A stretch of DNA of 64,000 bases from NCBI GenBank assembly GCA_963668655.2, contig CAXXPQ010000002.1, positions 930,001 to 994,000 of the forward strand, given 5' to 3'. Positions 33,661-42,654 of this stretch are shown here, piece by piece. A program made the translations under genes and the position numbers. A model generated the notes under the pieces. That model ran no database searches. It saw nothing but the letters and a program-made list of their open reading frames with translations, and had not been told where the DNA came from. This stretch comes from G963668655 sp963668655. GTDB taxonomy: Bacteria > Myxococcota_A > SURF-8. Position 1 is the stretch's first letter. The number at the start of each line of letters is the position of its first letter.

Positions 33661-35742
33661 ATGAAACCGCAAAAGCCGAATCGACACTCCGTTTGCATGG
33701 CGTCCGGACCGCCGCTTTTTCGCCTGTGGCTCCCCCTGCTGCTTTTATGGCTGCTGCTGGCGGGCTGCTCGGATTCCACGGTGAACCGGGAGGACGGAGG
33801 AGACGGGGACATCACTCCGGACGGAGACGAAACGGAAAACGATTACACGGACGGCGATGACGGCGACGGCAGCCCCGACTCTCCGGAAGGAACCACCCAG
33901 TTCTATCCCCCGATGTTGTCCGACCCGTCCATGCTGGAAGAGATTTTCGGGGAGGAAAGTCAAAGCCGCAACATCGATTTCGGGCAGGTCGAGAACAGCG
34001 TTTACAAATCGGACCGATCCTTCCAGCCCTTCACCTTCGACGCCCTGCCCGGCGCCCGGGTGACCGCCACGCTGGAAACCGACGATCGCAGCCAGCAGCC
34101 GGTCCTGGTTCTCTACGGTCCCAAACGAAAGAACGGCCTGTGGGGCGAGGCCATGGTCGTCAGCGAAACGCTCGGTTCGAACAGCCGGGCGATAATCTAC
34201 GATTTCCGCACGCCGGAATTCGGGCAGTACCTGCTGCTCGTCACCTCCAGGGATCTCTCCGGTTCGGGAACGTTCACCCTGACCCTGGGCTGCGTCAACC
34301 AATGCGCCGAACCCCACTGCCCGGATCTCACCTGCCAGACCTATTGCCCGGATGGCCGCCTGGTGGACGTGGACGGATGTCCCGCCTGCAGTTGCTCCCG
34401 ATGGGGAACGGCCTGCGCCGCGGATGCCGACTGTCCCGTGGATTACGTCTGCGAAAACGGCCAGTGCATCGAAGGCGGAACCAACAACCCCGACTGCGAC
34501 TGCCCCGCCACCTACGATCCGGTCTGCGGCGACAACGGCATCACCTACCCGAACGGATGCTTCGCCGAATGCGATGAAGTTACGGTGGAATACGACGGGG
34601 AATGCGCGCAGATCACGGGCGGGGCGTGCGCGACGGACAGCGACTGTCTCGAATTCGAAATCTGCCTGGACGGCTTCTGCACCCCCGTTACGGACGGATG
34701 TTCCTGCAACGACGTATACGACCCCGTCTGCGGCTCGGACGGACTGACCTACGCCAATTCCTGCGAAATGGAATGCAACGGCGCCTCCTACATACACGAC
34801 GGCTCCTGCGAGGAAGGCTTCGGCTGCGACCCCATCTGCCTCCCCGACGAAAATGACCAGGGAGGGGGATGGATCGATCCCTGCACGAACACAATGCTTC
34901 TGGCCGCCGCCGACTGCGAGGAATGCATCGCCCAGTGCGCCTATCCGAACAGCCCGTCGGAAGGATGGTATTCCTCCTGCGACGGAACCCTGATCCGCCA
35001 TGCCGATTGCGCCTGGGGTTGCGACTGCACCCAGATCTGGGAACCCGTCTGCGGCGCGGACGGCGAGACGTACGAAAACGAGTGCGCGGCCGACTGCGCG
35101 GGCCAGGCCATCGCCTACTATGGCGAGTGCAATCCCGGCACATACGGTTGCCTGGAAAACCGCGACTGCCCGACGGGCCAGATTTGCGCTTTCGATCCGG
35201 AGTGTTCGCCGTCCGATTACAATACCGAAGACTGTTACGGCATCTGCCGGGATCCGGACGACATCACCGACCCCTGGGCCTGCGACAGCGACGCCGATTG
35301 CCCGGCGGGCATGTATTGCGCGGCGACCGACGAAGGCGGGATCTGCATCGATCCGCCCAACAAGGGCTGCGTCGTCAGCGGCTGCCACGGGGAAGTCTGC
35401 TCCGAGGAACCCGTGGCCACGGCCTGCGAATGGGAACCGGAATTCGCCTGCTTCACCTACGCCGACTGCGAGCCGGACATCAACGGCGTGTGCGGATGGC
35501 GATCGGCCAGCGAGGACTACGGAACCTGCTTCGACAACTCCCTGGGCATGGGAGCCTGTGAGCTGGACGAACAATGCCCCGGAAACACCTTCTGCGACCA
35601 GGGGATCTGCGTCGAACGGCAGTGCGCCTGCCCGGATCGGGAGGATACCCCGGTCTGCGGTGAAAACGGAACCACCTACCCGAATCCCTGCCGGGCCGCC
35701 TGCGATCGCAACGCCCTGGTTTTTCCGGGCGCGTGCAGGTAA
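33661..35742 (+). CDS. Cys-rich lipoprotein with four Kazal-type domains
   Basis: 693 residues. Lipobox LLAGC (Cys36) and a short DGD-rich stalk. After a beta region (about 70-210) the protein becomes Cys-rich: an antistasin-like CPDLTCQTYCPDGRLVD segment (about 219-246), then four Kazal-like units at about 279-317, 347-384, 455-491 and 655-693, each with the pattern C-x-C-x4-6-DPVCG-x-(D/N)G-x-TY-x-N-x-C. Kazal domains inhibit serine proteases by a loop near the second cysteine; the reactive-site residues here cannot be matched to a target. A 10-bp terminator follows. Possible roles: protection from the producer's or a competitor's proteases, or adhesion. Confidence 0.85.
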   Translation: MKPQKPNRHSVCMASGPPLFRLWLPLLLLWLLLAGCSDSTVNREDGGDGDITPDGDETENDYTDGDDGDGSPDSPEGTTQFYPPMLSDPSMLEEIFGEESQSRNIDFGQVENSVYKSDRSFQPFTFDALPGARVTATLETDDRSQQPVLVLYGPKRKNGLWGEAMVVSETLGSNSRAIIYDFRTPEFGQYLLLVTSRDLSGSGTFTLTLGCVNQCAEPHCPDLTCQTYCPDGRLVDVDGCPACSCSRWGTACAADADCPVDYVCENGQCIEGGTNNPDCDCPATYDPVCGDNGITYPNGCFAECDEVTVEYDGECAQITGGACATDSDCLEFEICLDGFCTPVTDGCSCNDVYDPVCGSDGLTYANSCEMECNGASYIHDGSCEEGFGCDPICLPDENDQGGGWIDPCTNTMLLAAADCEECIAQCAYPNSPSEGWYSSCDGTLIRHADCAWGCDCTQIWEPVCGADGETYENECAADCAGQAIAYYGECNPGTYGCLENRDCPTGQICAFDPECSPSDYNTEDCYGICRDPDDITDPWACDSDADCPAGMYCAATDEGGICIDPPNKGCVVSGCHGEVCSEEPVATACEWEPEFACFTYADCEPDINGVCGWRSASEDYGTCFDNSLGMGACELDEQCPGNTFCDQGICVERQCACPDREDTPVCGENGTTYPNPCRAACDRNALVFPGACR

Positions 35743-35762
35743 GCGGCTCCGATCGTCAATTT

Positions 35763-35805
35763 CGCCCCGGCCCCATCTTTTTTCGACGGTGGCCGGGGCG
35801 TTTTT
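35763..35805 (+). terminator. Rho-independent terminator after the Kazal lipoprotein gene
   Basis: A 10-bp GC-rich stem (35763-35772 with 35791-35800) followed by five T. Confidence 0.85.
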
Positions 35806-35831
35806 CCTTCACGCTCCGACTCGTTTTCTCC

Positions 35832-35860
35832 TTTCCATTCCGTCCCTTTTCGGCTATAAC
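35832..35860 (+). promoter_or_regulatory. Candidate promoter of the MATE gene with a long leader
   Basis: TTTCCA (35832-35837), 17-base spacer, TATAAC (35855-35860). The start of transcription near 35867 leaves a leader of about 160 bases before the ATG at 36029; it contains a CGACC/GGTCG dyad but no riboswitch class was recognised. Confidence 0.45.
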
Positions 35861-36028
35861 AACCGAGGCTCGGATCGAGTCCCGGCTTTAACCGACCACC
35901 GGAGAATTCCGATGTTCGAAAGGTCGTAAGATATCGATCCGACAGGGAAAATCGTCCGATGGGGGAAACGGCGAAGCCGGAAAAACTCGACTTTTTCTTC
36001 CGCTTTCTCCCTTTGAATATGGAATCTC

Positions 36029-37543
36029 ATGCGTTTCGCACTGGACAAAAAACTCTCCAAGGACGTGGTGAAACTGGCGGCCCCGGTGGTGCTGGCCATG
36101 CTTTTCCAGACGTCCGTCAACCTGGCGGACACCATGATGATCGGCTGGATGCCGGACGAGAGCGTTTCCGTCGCCGGGGTGGCGGCCATCGGCATCACGC
36201 TGCCTCTTTTCTGGGCCGTGGGCGGTTTTCTCTCGGCCATCGCCGTGGGCACCCAGGCCCTGGCCGCACGACGTTTCGGTGAAAAGAAGCATACCCGCTC
36301 CGGCGAGGTGCTCTTCAACTCCCTCATGGTTTCATTTACCGCCGGAACGCTTTTCAGCATCGTCGGCGCGCTGCTGATCCCCTACATCTTTCCGTTTTTC
36401 AACTCCGATCCGGAAGTCGTGCGCCTGGGCGTGCCCTACGCCCAGTTCCGATTCATCGGCGTGCTGTCCATGGTGGCTTCCTTCAGTTACAAGTCCTTCT
36501 TCGACGGAATCGGTAAAACCTATATCCACATGGTGGCCTCGGTGGTCATGAATCTGACCAATATCTTTCTGGACGCCGTGCTGATCTTCGGTTTGTGGGG
36601 ATTTCCGAAACTGGGCGTTCTGGGAGCCGGAATCGGCACCATGGTCGCCAGTTATATCGGCTTTTTCATCATGATCGCCTGGAGCTTTCTTCCGGAATAT
36701 CGGAACAAATTCAAGTACTATCGCAAATCCAACCTGAACCTCGGCGTGACGAAGGAAATCGTGCGCCTGTCGTTGCCCGGCGGCCTGGCCACGGTTTTCG
36801 TCGCCAGCGGTTTTCTGCTCTTCCTGAAGATCGTCGGCATCATCGACCAGACCGAATGGCTAGCCACCTTCCCCCGGGAAGCCGCCGCCGCCCTAGGCGC
36901 CCAGGCCGATCTGGGACTCCAGGCGGCGAACGGAGCGCATCTGATGGGAATGATTCAGGAAATTCTTCCCAGAATCGATCATTTCACGGAGAGCACCCGC
37001 ATGCCGGTCTACAGCGCGGGCACCAAGGTGATTTTCGATTTGATGAGCATCACGTTCGTTTCCGCCATGGCCATCGGAACCGCCACGGCCACCCTGGTCA
37101 GCCAGAATCTGGGAAAGGGCAACCCCCGAATGGCGGAGCGCTATACCTGGGAAGCCGTCAAGGTGGGAGCGTATTTCTTCGGATTTCTCGGGTTGTGCGA
37201 GGTCATCGCCCCGCAGCTTTTCCTGCACCTGTTCACCAACAAGCAGGCCGTCATCGAGGCCGCCACCGCCAGTTTGCGCATCATCGGCCTGGTCAATTTC
37301 ATGATCGTGGCCGGACTGGTCTTCATGCAGGCGCTTTTCGGCGCGGGAAACGCCAAATTCGTGATGTACACGGAAATGAGCCTGCATTTTCTCTGTCTGG
37401 TGCCCCTGGCCTATATTTTCGGCGTGGTTCTGGATATGAAGCTGGAGGGCGTCTGGCTGGCCGGAGCCATTTACATCATCTCCTTGGCCTCCGTTCTCGG
37501 CTGGAAATTCTGGCAGGGAAAGTGGAAGTACATCAAGATCTGA
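36029..37543 (+). CDS. MATE family efflux transporter with an inserted loop
   Basis: 504 residues, longer than the usual 440-470. The N-terminal half has the MATE pattern (LAAPVVLAMLFQTSVNLADTMMIGW; AVGTQALAARRFGE) with six membrane segments; the C-terminal half repeats it (VSAMAIGTATATLVSQNLGKGNP). Between TM7 and TM8 an extra stretch of about 60 residues (272-332) contains GAQADLGLQAANGAHLMG and IDHFTESTRMPVYSAG. MATE pumps export cationic or other small molecules by proton or sodium antiport; the substrate is unknown. Start supported by GGA before the ATG. Confidence 0.88.
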   Translation: MRFALDKKLSKDVVKLAAPVVLAMLFQTSVNLADTMMIGWMPDESVSVAGVAAIGITLPLFWAVGGFLSAIAVGTQALAARRFGEKKHTRSGEVLFNSLMVSFTAGTLFSIVGALLIPYIFPFFNSDPEVVRLGVPYAQFRFIGVLSMVASFSYKSFFDGIGKTYIHMVASVVMNLTNIFLDAVLIFGLWGFPKLGVLGAGIGTMVASYIGFFIMIAWSFLPEYRNKFKYYRKSNLNLGVTKEIVRLSLPGGLATVFVASGFLLFLKIVGIIDQTEWLATFPREAAAALGAQADLGLQAANGAHLMGMIQEILPRIDHFTESTRMPVYSAGTKVIFDLMSITFVSAMAIGTATATLVSQNLGKGNPRMAERYTWEAVKVGAYFFGFLGLCEVIAPQLFLHLFTNKQAVIEAATASLRIIGLVNFMIVAGLVFMQALFGAGNAKFVMYTEMSLHFLCLVPLAYIFGVVLDMKLEGVWLAGAIYIISLASVLGWKFWQGKWKYIKI

Positions 37544-37615
37544 CACTTGCGTCCATCCGCCCAACCTGTCGCCTTTCCATTGACCGCCGCACCCGCAATG
37601 GCGTATGCTGGACCC

Positions 37616-38635
37616 ATGCCGGATCATCCTTTTCCAACGCCTGTCTGCATCGCCTGCCGCCACTTCGACCGCTGCCGAAGGGAAAAGGCCGGAACGCGGG
37701 TGGATGCCTCCAAATGCCTGGAGGATCTCCGCCGGGTGAGCGAAGGGGCTCTCCGCGCCCACTTCCGGCACTTGCGAAACGAAACCGGATTGCCTTCCGA
37801 CCCGTACGAGGACATGGAGGAGATTCTGCTTTCGCACTGGCGAAGCACCCGGGATCGTTACAGTTTCACGCTTGAATTCTCCCGGTCGGACACGCAGGGG
37901 GCAAGCTCTTCCTATCGCTTTTCCTATGCATTTCCCGCCTTTGGCGAAGGCCGGGAAAAAGAGGAAACGGCGGCCTGCGTCGCGCTCTTCCAACCTTTCG
38001 GACAAGCCGTCGCCGATATGGCCCAAAGACTTCTGGACGTCGTCAAACCCGCCGCCATGAACCAGATCCTGATGGGCCTGGACGCCGCTTTGTCCGGAAA
38101 CCGCTACAAATTGTATTTCCAGTTTTCCCCGGGAGAAGCCGCGCAAAAGCTCGCCTTCTGTCGCCGCCTTCTCCCAACGAACCGACTGAAAACACTGGCG
38201 GATTCCATCTTTCGACTTCACCTTGCGGGTGTCGATTTCAGCGAACGGGGCGTTTTTCGGGTCAAATTGTATTTTCTGTTCGATCCGCTCAACGGCGCGG
38301 TCTTCGCCTCCCGTTACGGAAAAACCCATCTTTTCGGAATCCTGGGAGATTTCGCCCGGGACGGGTTGCGGGATTTTTTAGAGATTCATCGCCTGGGGGC
38401 GGGGGGAAAACAGGAAGGCCTGGAGATCGACCTGGGGCTTTTGCCCAATCATTTGACGGCCGAGGATTTTCTCAAAATACCGACAATCGCCACTTCCGGA
38501 TCCAACGCATTGAATATGCTGGAGAATTCCTGCGAAGACCGGCGACACGTCGTCAACCGCATCTCGTTGGCCGTAGACGATCCCCACAAATTGAATCTGT
38601 ATTACCGCATCGTGGAACCGGAGGATCGTGGGTGA
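37616..38635 (+). CDS. Unrecognised protein with repeated Lys-Leu-x-Tyr strands
   Basis: About 339 residues. The first 40 residues contain CIACRHFDRCRR and a further Cys (possible metal site); the remainder is predicted globular with four similar beta segments: YSFTLEFS, YKLYFQFSPGE, RVKLYFLFDP and HKLNLYYRIVEP. The alternation of such strands with helices resembles the ABBA fold of aromatic prenyltransferases, but key residues cannot be verified and this is a weak suggestion only. It starts 73 nt after the MATE gene, so they may share a transcript. The start is not fixed (ATG at 37598 also possible; no clear ribosome-binding site). Confidence 0.6.
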   Translation: MPDHPFPTPVCIACRHFDRCRREKAGTRVDASKCLEDLRRVSEGALRAHFRHLRNETGLPSDPYEDMEEILLSHWRSTRDRYSFTLEFSRSDTQGASSSYRFSYAFPAFGEGREKEETAACVALFQPFGQAVADMAQRLLDVVKPAAMNQILMGLDAALSGNRYKLYFQFSPGEAAQKLAFCRRLLPTNRLKTLADSIFRLHLAGVDFSERGVFRVKLYFLFDPLNGAVFASRYGKTHLFGILGDFARDGLRDFLEIHRLGAGGKQEGLEIDLGLLPNHLTAEDFLKIPTIATSGSNALNMLENSCEDRRHVVNRISLAVDDPHKLNLYYRIVEPEDRG

Positions 38636-38656
38636 TCCGTCGGTTCGGACGGATCA
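38633..38656. terminator. Shared hairpin between two convergent stop codons
   Basis: A perfect 9-bp stem (38633-38641 with 38648-38656, loop 38642-38647). Its arms begin and end with the TGA stop codons of the two convergent genes. No T-run on either side, so it is a weak or bidirectional terminator or a mRNA-end stabiliser. Confidence 0.45.
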
Positions 38657-41113
38657 ACGTGGAATGGAATGCTGATACAGGATCTCGATTTCCGGATCGG
38701 CCTTCAGCGGGTTCAGATCCGGCGTGAACATGTGGATTCCCCGCCCGGCGGAAAACAGGGTCAGGTTGCGCTCGGAATCGTAGCGACGCAGAATCCGGTA
38801 CTCCCCGTCGGCGGATCCGCCATCGTTTCGGGGATTCACGTTCAGGATGGAATAGGGATAGTACCAGGCGGCGGGCCTTCCCATGGAACCGTTCATGGAC
38901 AGGCGTTTCAGCATATCGACCTGTATTCTCTCCCGATATTCCTCCGGCAGACGCAGAAGCCATTCGGGCCGCCAGCGGATCCGTCCCAGATCGCGTAACC
39001 CGAAATTCCAGCATAGAAGCCGTCCGGGATCGATGCGCAACCCGCTCTTCGTCTTCGCCCGTTTCTCCAGGGAAGCCAGCAGTACGGGATCGTTCACCAC
39101 CACCCGCAGGTCGCCCTCGGCCAGAAGTTCGTCGATGAGCGTCAGCCAGTTTTCGGCGGAACCGGCCAGTTCGAACGGAGTCAGCATTCCGAAGTTCAAT
39201 CCCAAGTCACGAATATTCCTTGCGAACTCCGGCAGAACGCCGAGATCGAAATCGTCCGCGTCCAGTTCCCGCCCAAGGAGCACCGAGGAAAAGCCCTCCA
39301 CCAGCGCTCGATCTGGAACATCGGGATATACCAGCGTTTTCGGGTTTTTCAACTCCCTCGTCTTGTAAAGAAAATACTCCTTACGCACTTCCCGAGCCAC
39401 GAAATGTTCGTTCAGCATGGCGCTTTCCGGCTGGCGGAATTCGGGATCGAGATGGTAGTTGCGCAAAAGTTTTCCGTTCCGCCCCAGAAGATTGAAATCC
39501 GATCGCAGGATGCTTTCGTAGTCGTAGGGCGCCATTTCGAAAAACAGGCGCAGCACCTCCATCTCTTCGGCCTTGAAATCCGAAGAAGCCAGGCAATAAT
39601 ATTCCGGCGCCAGTTCGAACAGATCCTTGTCCCGGATCAGGTGCCGGCTTCGATCGTATTCCGGCGTTCCGGGAATGGGAGTAAAGGCCATCAACAGGGG
39701 CGGAACGCCCTGCTCCCAGGTGAAAAGGATGGACCGCAGGGCCTGCGTCAGGGTCTGTCCCTCGAAACCCACCAGGACGAAATATTGGACCCGGATGCCC
39801 TGATCCCGCAGATGCCGGGTGGCCCGGATCAGGTCTTCCAGATCGTTGTCTTTCTTGAAACGCTCCTTCAGAATGTCCTCGCAGGCCGTCTCCAAAGGCA
39901 GCGCCAGCCAACTTGTCAGGCCGGAATCCTTCAACTTTTTCGCCAGCCCGGCATCGATCATCCGAGGCATCAGACCTTCCGGAATCACATACTGGATATC
40001 CAGATTCCGCTCCAGAATGCGGTCCATGACGCCCTCGAAATATCCCGGACGCACGAGCAGATTGGATTCCCAGAAAATGAAGGTGCGGATCCCGTGTTCC
40101 GCCTTCAGGCGGGCCATCTCGTCCACCACCTCGTCCGGATCGCGCACGAGCACCTTGCGGCCCTCCAGGATGGAAACCGCGCAAAAACTGCAAGCGAAGG
40201 GACATCCGCGCGTCATTTTTATCACGGCGAAATTCGGCGGCGTCTCGTAGACCGAGAAATCCGCCGGACCGAAGTTGATCGGTTCCAGAACGCCCTCGTG
40301 AACCTCGTCCGCTCCGCTGGTTCGGGCGTGTTCGGGGCAGAGCGTGGGATAGATGCCGCCCAGGGTGATTTTCGCCTGTGGCCAGCTTTCCCGCACCCGC
40401 TTCACCGCCTCGTGGGTTCCGATGTAGTGATAGGTGAAGACGGAACTGATGTAGACCTCCTCCACGAAATGCCAGCCTTCCAGACGTTCCGTCAGGCGGT
40501 CGAAATCCTCCCCGAAAAGATACAGGGGCTTGGTGCGCTTCTCCTGTTCGAAATTGCCGCAGCGTCCCGATCCCCAGCGGCGGGGTCGGTGGATGCGAAT
40601 GAAATCCTCCGCCATTTCCTTGAACAGCAGATCGCCGTAGTCCAGGTAATCCCGCATGGGAATCATGTCGTGAAAGACCACGTGGACGCCCTTGTTTTTC
40701 AAATGCCCGGAAAGACGCAAGAGGGCCGTGGGCTGGGTACAGTAGAATTTCGTGGGATAAGAACAGATCACGGGAGGATAAAGCAGCAGGACTTTTTTCT
40801 TTTTCCGGTTCCGCCGAAGTCCGGTGACTCCGCCGTCCTCCTCGGTGATTTGCTTGAAGTGCCGCGTCAGCAGATCCTTCAGCACGGCGGAAGAAAGATC
40901 CCGGGAGGCCACCCGCAAACGCGTTCCCGGTTCCATGCGGGAATACAACGCCCGAACGGCGGATTCCCGCTGCAAACGCCGACTGCCCTCCGGTAAATCC
41001 AGGCGCACCGTTCCGGAAAGTTCCGGCAAAGTCTCTCCCCCGTCCTGAAAACCGAATTCCAGGCGACTTCCATCGGGCAATGTCAGCCAGCATGTTTCGC
41101 GCGCGGCGTTCAT
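38654..41113 (-). CDS. Radical SAM protein, B12-binding-type, with extra C-terminal domain
   Basis: About 819 residues. Residues about 100-270 resemble a cobalamin-binding domain (KKVLLLYPPVICSYPTKFY, then TLGGIYPTLCPEHA). The radical SAM core has CX3CX2C at C304, C308, C311 in RGCPFACSFCAVS, with FIFWESNLLV and PRMIDAGLAKKLKDSG behind it. Residues about 600-720 contain ILLG-x-DFDLGVLPEFARNIRDLG-like repeats and DLRVVVNDPVLLASLEKR...RLLCWN, similar to U32/UbiU-type proteins, so the gene may be a fusion. Substrate unknown. The ATG at 41113 has AAAGGACGT before it; ATG at 41155 is an alternative. Convergent with the unrecognised protein; gene ends in a hairpin. Confidence 0.8.
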   Translation of the reverse strand: MNAARETCWLTLPDGSRLEFGFQDGGETLPELSGTVRLDLPEGSRRLQRESAVRALYSRMEPGTRLRVASRDLSSAVLKDLLTRHFKQITEEDGGVTGLRRNRKKKKVLLLYPPVICSYPTKFYCTQPTALLRLSGHLKNKGVHVVFHDMIPMRDYLDYGDLLFKEMAEDFIRIHRPRRWGSGRCGNFEQEKRTKPLYLFGEDFDRLTERLEGWHFVEEVYISSVFTYHYIGTHEAVKRVRESWPQAKITLGGIYPTLCPEHARTSGADEVHEGVLEPINFGPADFSVYETPPNFAVIKMTRGCPFACSFCAVSILEGRKVLVRDPDEVVDEMARLKAEHGIRTFIFWESNLLVRPGYFEGVMDRILERNLDIQYVIPEGLMPRMIDAGLAKKLKDSGLTSWLALPLETACEDILKERFKKDNDLEDLIRATRHLRDQGIRVQYFVLVGFEGQTLTQALRSILFTWEQGVPPLLMAFTPIPGTPEYDRSRHLIRDKDLFELAPEYYCLASSDFKAEEMEVLRLFFEMAPYDYESILRSDFNLLGRNGKLLRNYHLDPEFRQPESAMLNEHFVAREVRKEYFLYKTRELKNPKTLVYPDVPDRALVEGFSSVLLGRELDADDFDLGVLPEFARNIRDLGLNFGMLTPFELAGSAENWLTLIDELLAEGDLRVVVNDPVLLASLEKRAKTKSGLRIDPGRLLCWNFGLRDLGRIRWRPEWLLRLPEEYRERIQVDMLKRLSMNGSMGRPAAWYYPYSILNVNPRNDGGSADGEYRILRRYDSERNLTLFSAGRGIHMFTPDLNPLKADPEIEILYQHSIPR

Positions 41114-41485
41114 ACGTCCTTTCCGGCGCGTGGATCGTTTTCCACCCCTTGCCATTTTTCATCCCCGGTCGCGAACGACCGGCCCCCAATGCATGCGGAT
41201 GTCTCGCCGGGCAATGGGCCCGCGCAATCATCCCGGAAAATTCGCCCCCACGAAAATCCCAAAATCGAGAAGTAAGCTATACTGCATGCTTACGGAAAAC
41301 GGTACATGGATTTATTTCAGATTGCAAGCGGAAAGCGCCGTCGAAACCGGAGAAGCGAATGTCGGAAAGTGGAAGACCTTGCTTCCGAACCAGGCCTTGG
41401 CTATAATGCTCCCCACGATCTTGCGGATTTTCCGGACCCCCTCGGAAAAATCCTATCGAAAACACTGCACAAGGAGAGCTGATCG
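41114..41485. promoter_or_regulatory. Intergenic region with promoter for the exported protein at 41486
   Basis: TTGCTT (41379-41384), 17-base spacer, TATAAT (41402-41407) is a good plus-strand promoter; start near 41414 leaves a leader of about 70 bases. A 7-bp hairpin with TTCG/CGAA loop (41165-41182) lies just upstream of the alternative radical SAM start. No gene is supported in the rest. Confidence 0.55.
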
Positions 41486-42388
41486 ATGCACCGTCCCCGC
41501 TTCACCCGTTACGTTTCTCTTGCGATACTTCTGCTTGTTTCACTGTTGTCCGCGCAGTCCTCCGCCGCGGACGACAAGCGTTTCATCGTCCTGGAGCCCG
41601 TCAAGGCCGCCAAATCCCTGAAGGGATTCGACAAATTGCAAACCTTCGCCAAGGCGTTTCTGGAAAGAGATTCCCGAATCGCGGTTCAGACCGCCCCGGA
41701 CGACAAGACCACCCATTTCCTGTCCGTCCAGGCGAAGAAATCCGGCCGCCAGATCCTTCTGACCGTTACCGGCAAAAACAAGGGGGGCGAGAAAGCGGAT
41801 GTCACGGCCAAGCTTTCGGCCCGTCCGGGACAGGCGGAAGTGGAAGCCCAGTTCGCCAAGGCCGTGCGGCTGCTTTTCGATTACAAGCCCGCCCGCACCA
41901 AGGCGCTGGTCCGCATTCTGGCCAAGGCCGCCCAGGGCGAGGCCGACGGCGGCGTGGTTCAGGACAAGATCGAACGCACTCTGGCTGCGGAGTACGAATT
42001 CGTCTCGGCCGATCCCTACAAACTCCCCGTGACGGACAAGGACGTGCCGTTTCTGTACAAGGGCGACAAGGGCCGCCTGAAAAAGCTTTTGGAAGGCGGC
42101 GGGGCGGAACTGCTGGTGACCGGAACCGTGGACATCCCGAAGGCCAAGAACGTGGGATCGGCCACCGAAGTCCGCTTCAAGGGCAAGGCCCGGGCGAAAA
42201 TCCGCGTCTGGGACGTGAAAAACCACCGCCGGCTCTCGGATCTGGATCTGACGCTCAACGCTGAAGGAATTTTCTCCGAACTGATCTATCTGCTGCTCGA
42301 AGGCGCGGGCGACCAGACCTCCAAGCGAATCGCCGCCGATCTCGGCTTTCCCACCGAGGAGGAAATCAAGACGTTCAACGCCGAATGA
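41486..42388 (+). CDS. Exported protein of unknown function (FlgT/CsgG-like pattern)
   Basis: 300 residues with a signal peptide cut near SSAADD (about residue 28). It is a soluble alpha/beta protein rich in Lys and Ala: FIVLEPVKAAKSLKGFDKLQTF, LTVTGKNKGGEKADVTAKL, ADPYKLPVTDKDVPFLYKGDKGRLKKL and a C-terminal GGAELLVTGTVDIPKAK...AKIRVWDVKNHRRLSDLDL. The pattern of a repeated strand with GxAELLVTG resembles FlgT or CsgG-like periplasmic proteins but identity is not assured. AAGGAG precedes the ATG with 10-base spacing. A TTCG-loop terminator follows. Confidence 0.75.
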   Translation: MHRPRFTRYVSLAILLLVSLLSAQSSAADDKRFIVLEPVKAAKSLKGFDKLQTFAKAFLERDSRIAVQTAPDDKTTHFLSVQAKKSGRQILLTVTGKNKGGEKADVTAKLSARPGQAEVEAQFAKAVRLLFDYKPARTKALVRILAKAAQGEADGGVVQDKIERTLAAEYEFVSADPYKLPVTDKDVPFLYKGDKGRLKKLLEGGGAELLVTGTVDIPKAKNVGSATEVRFKGKARAKIRVWDVKNHRRLSDLDLTLNAEGIFSELIYLLLEGAGDQTSKRIAADLGFPTEEEIKTFNAE

Positions 42389-42430
42389 GGATTGAAACCG
42401 GGCCGGTGTTCATTGGGTCCGGCATGCACG

Positions 42431-42456
42431 GGGACGGCTTCGGCCGTCCCTTTTTT
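42431..42456 (+). terminator. Rho-independent terminator with TTCG tetraloop
   Basis: An 8-bp stem (42431-42438 with 42443-42450) closed by a C(TTCG)G loop and followed by six T, after the gene at 41486. Confidence 0.9.
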
Positions 42457-42654
42457 CGCGGATCGAACCGCTTTTCCCGTTCGGGAACAAAAAACCTCGT
42501 GCGCCGACGCACGCCCGGAATCGCCTTTGGTCGCTTCCGCCCGCCGGGAAGCGTCCGTCACCGCTGAAAATCATTGGTTCAAGCACCCATCCTGGGGTAC
42601 CATTCCAGATGGGGATGTCGAAGGAACCAAAAACCGAACCGCGGGGTTGAACTT

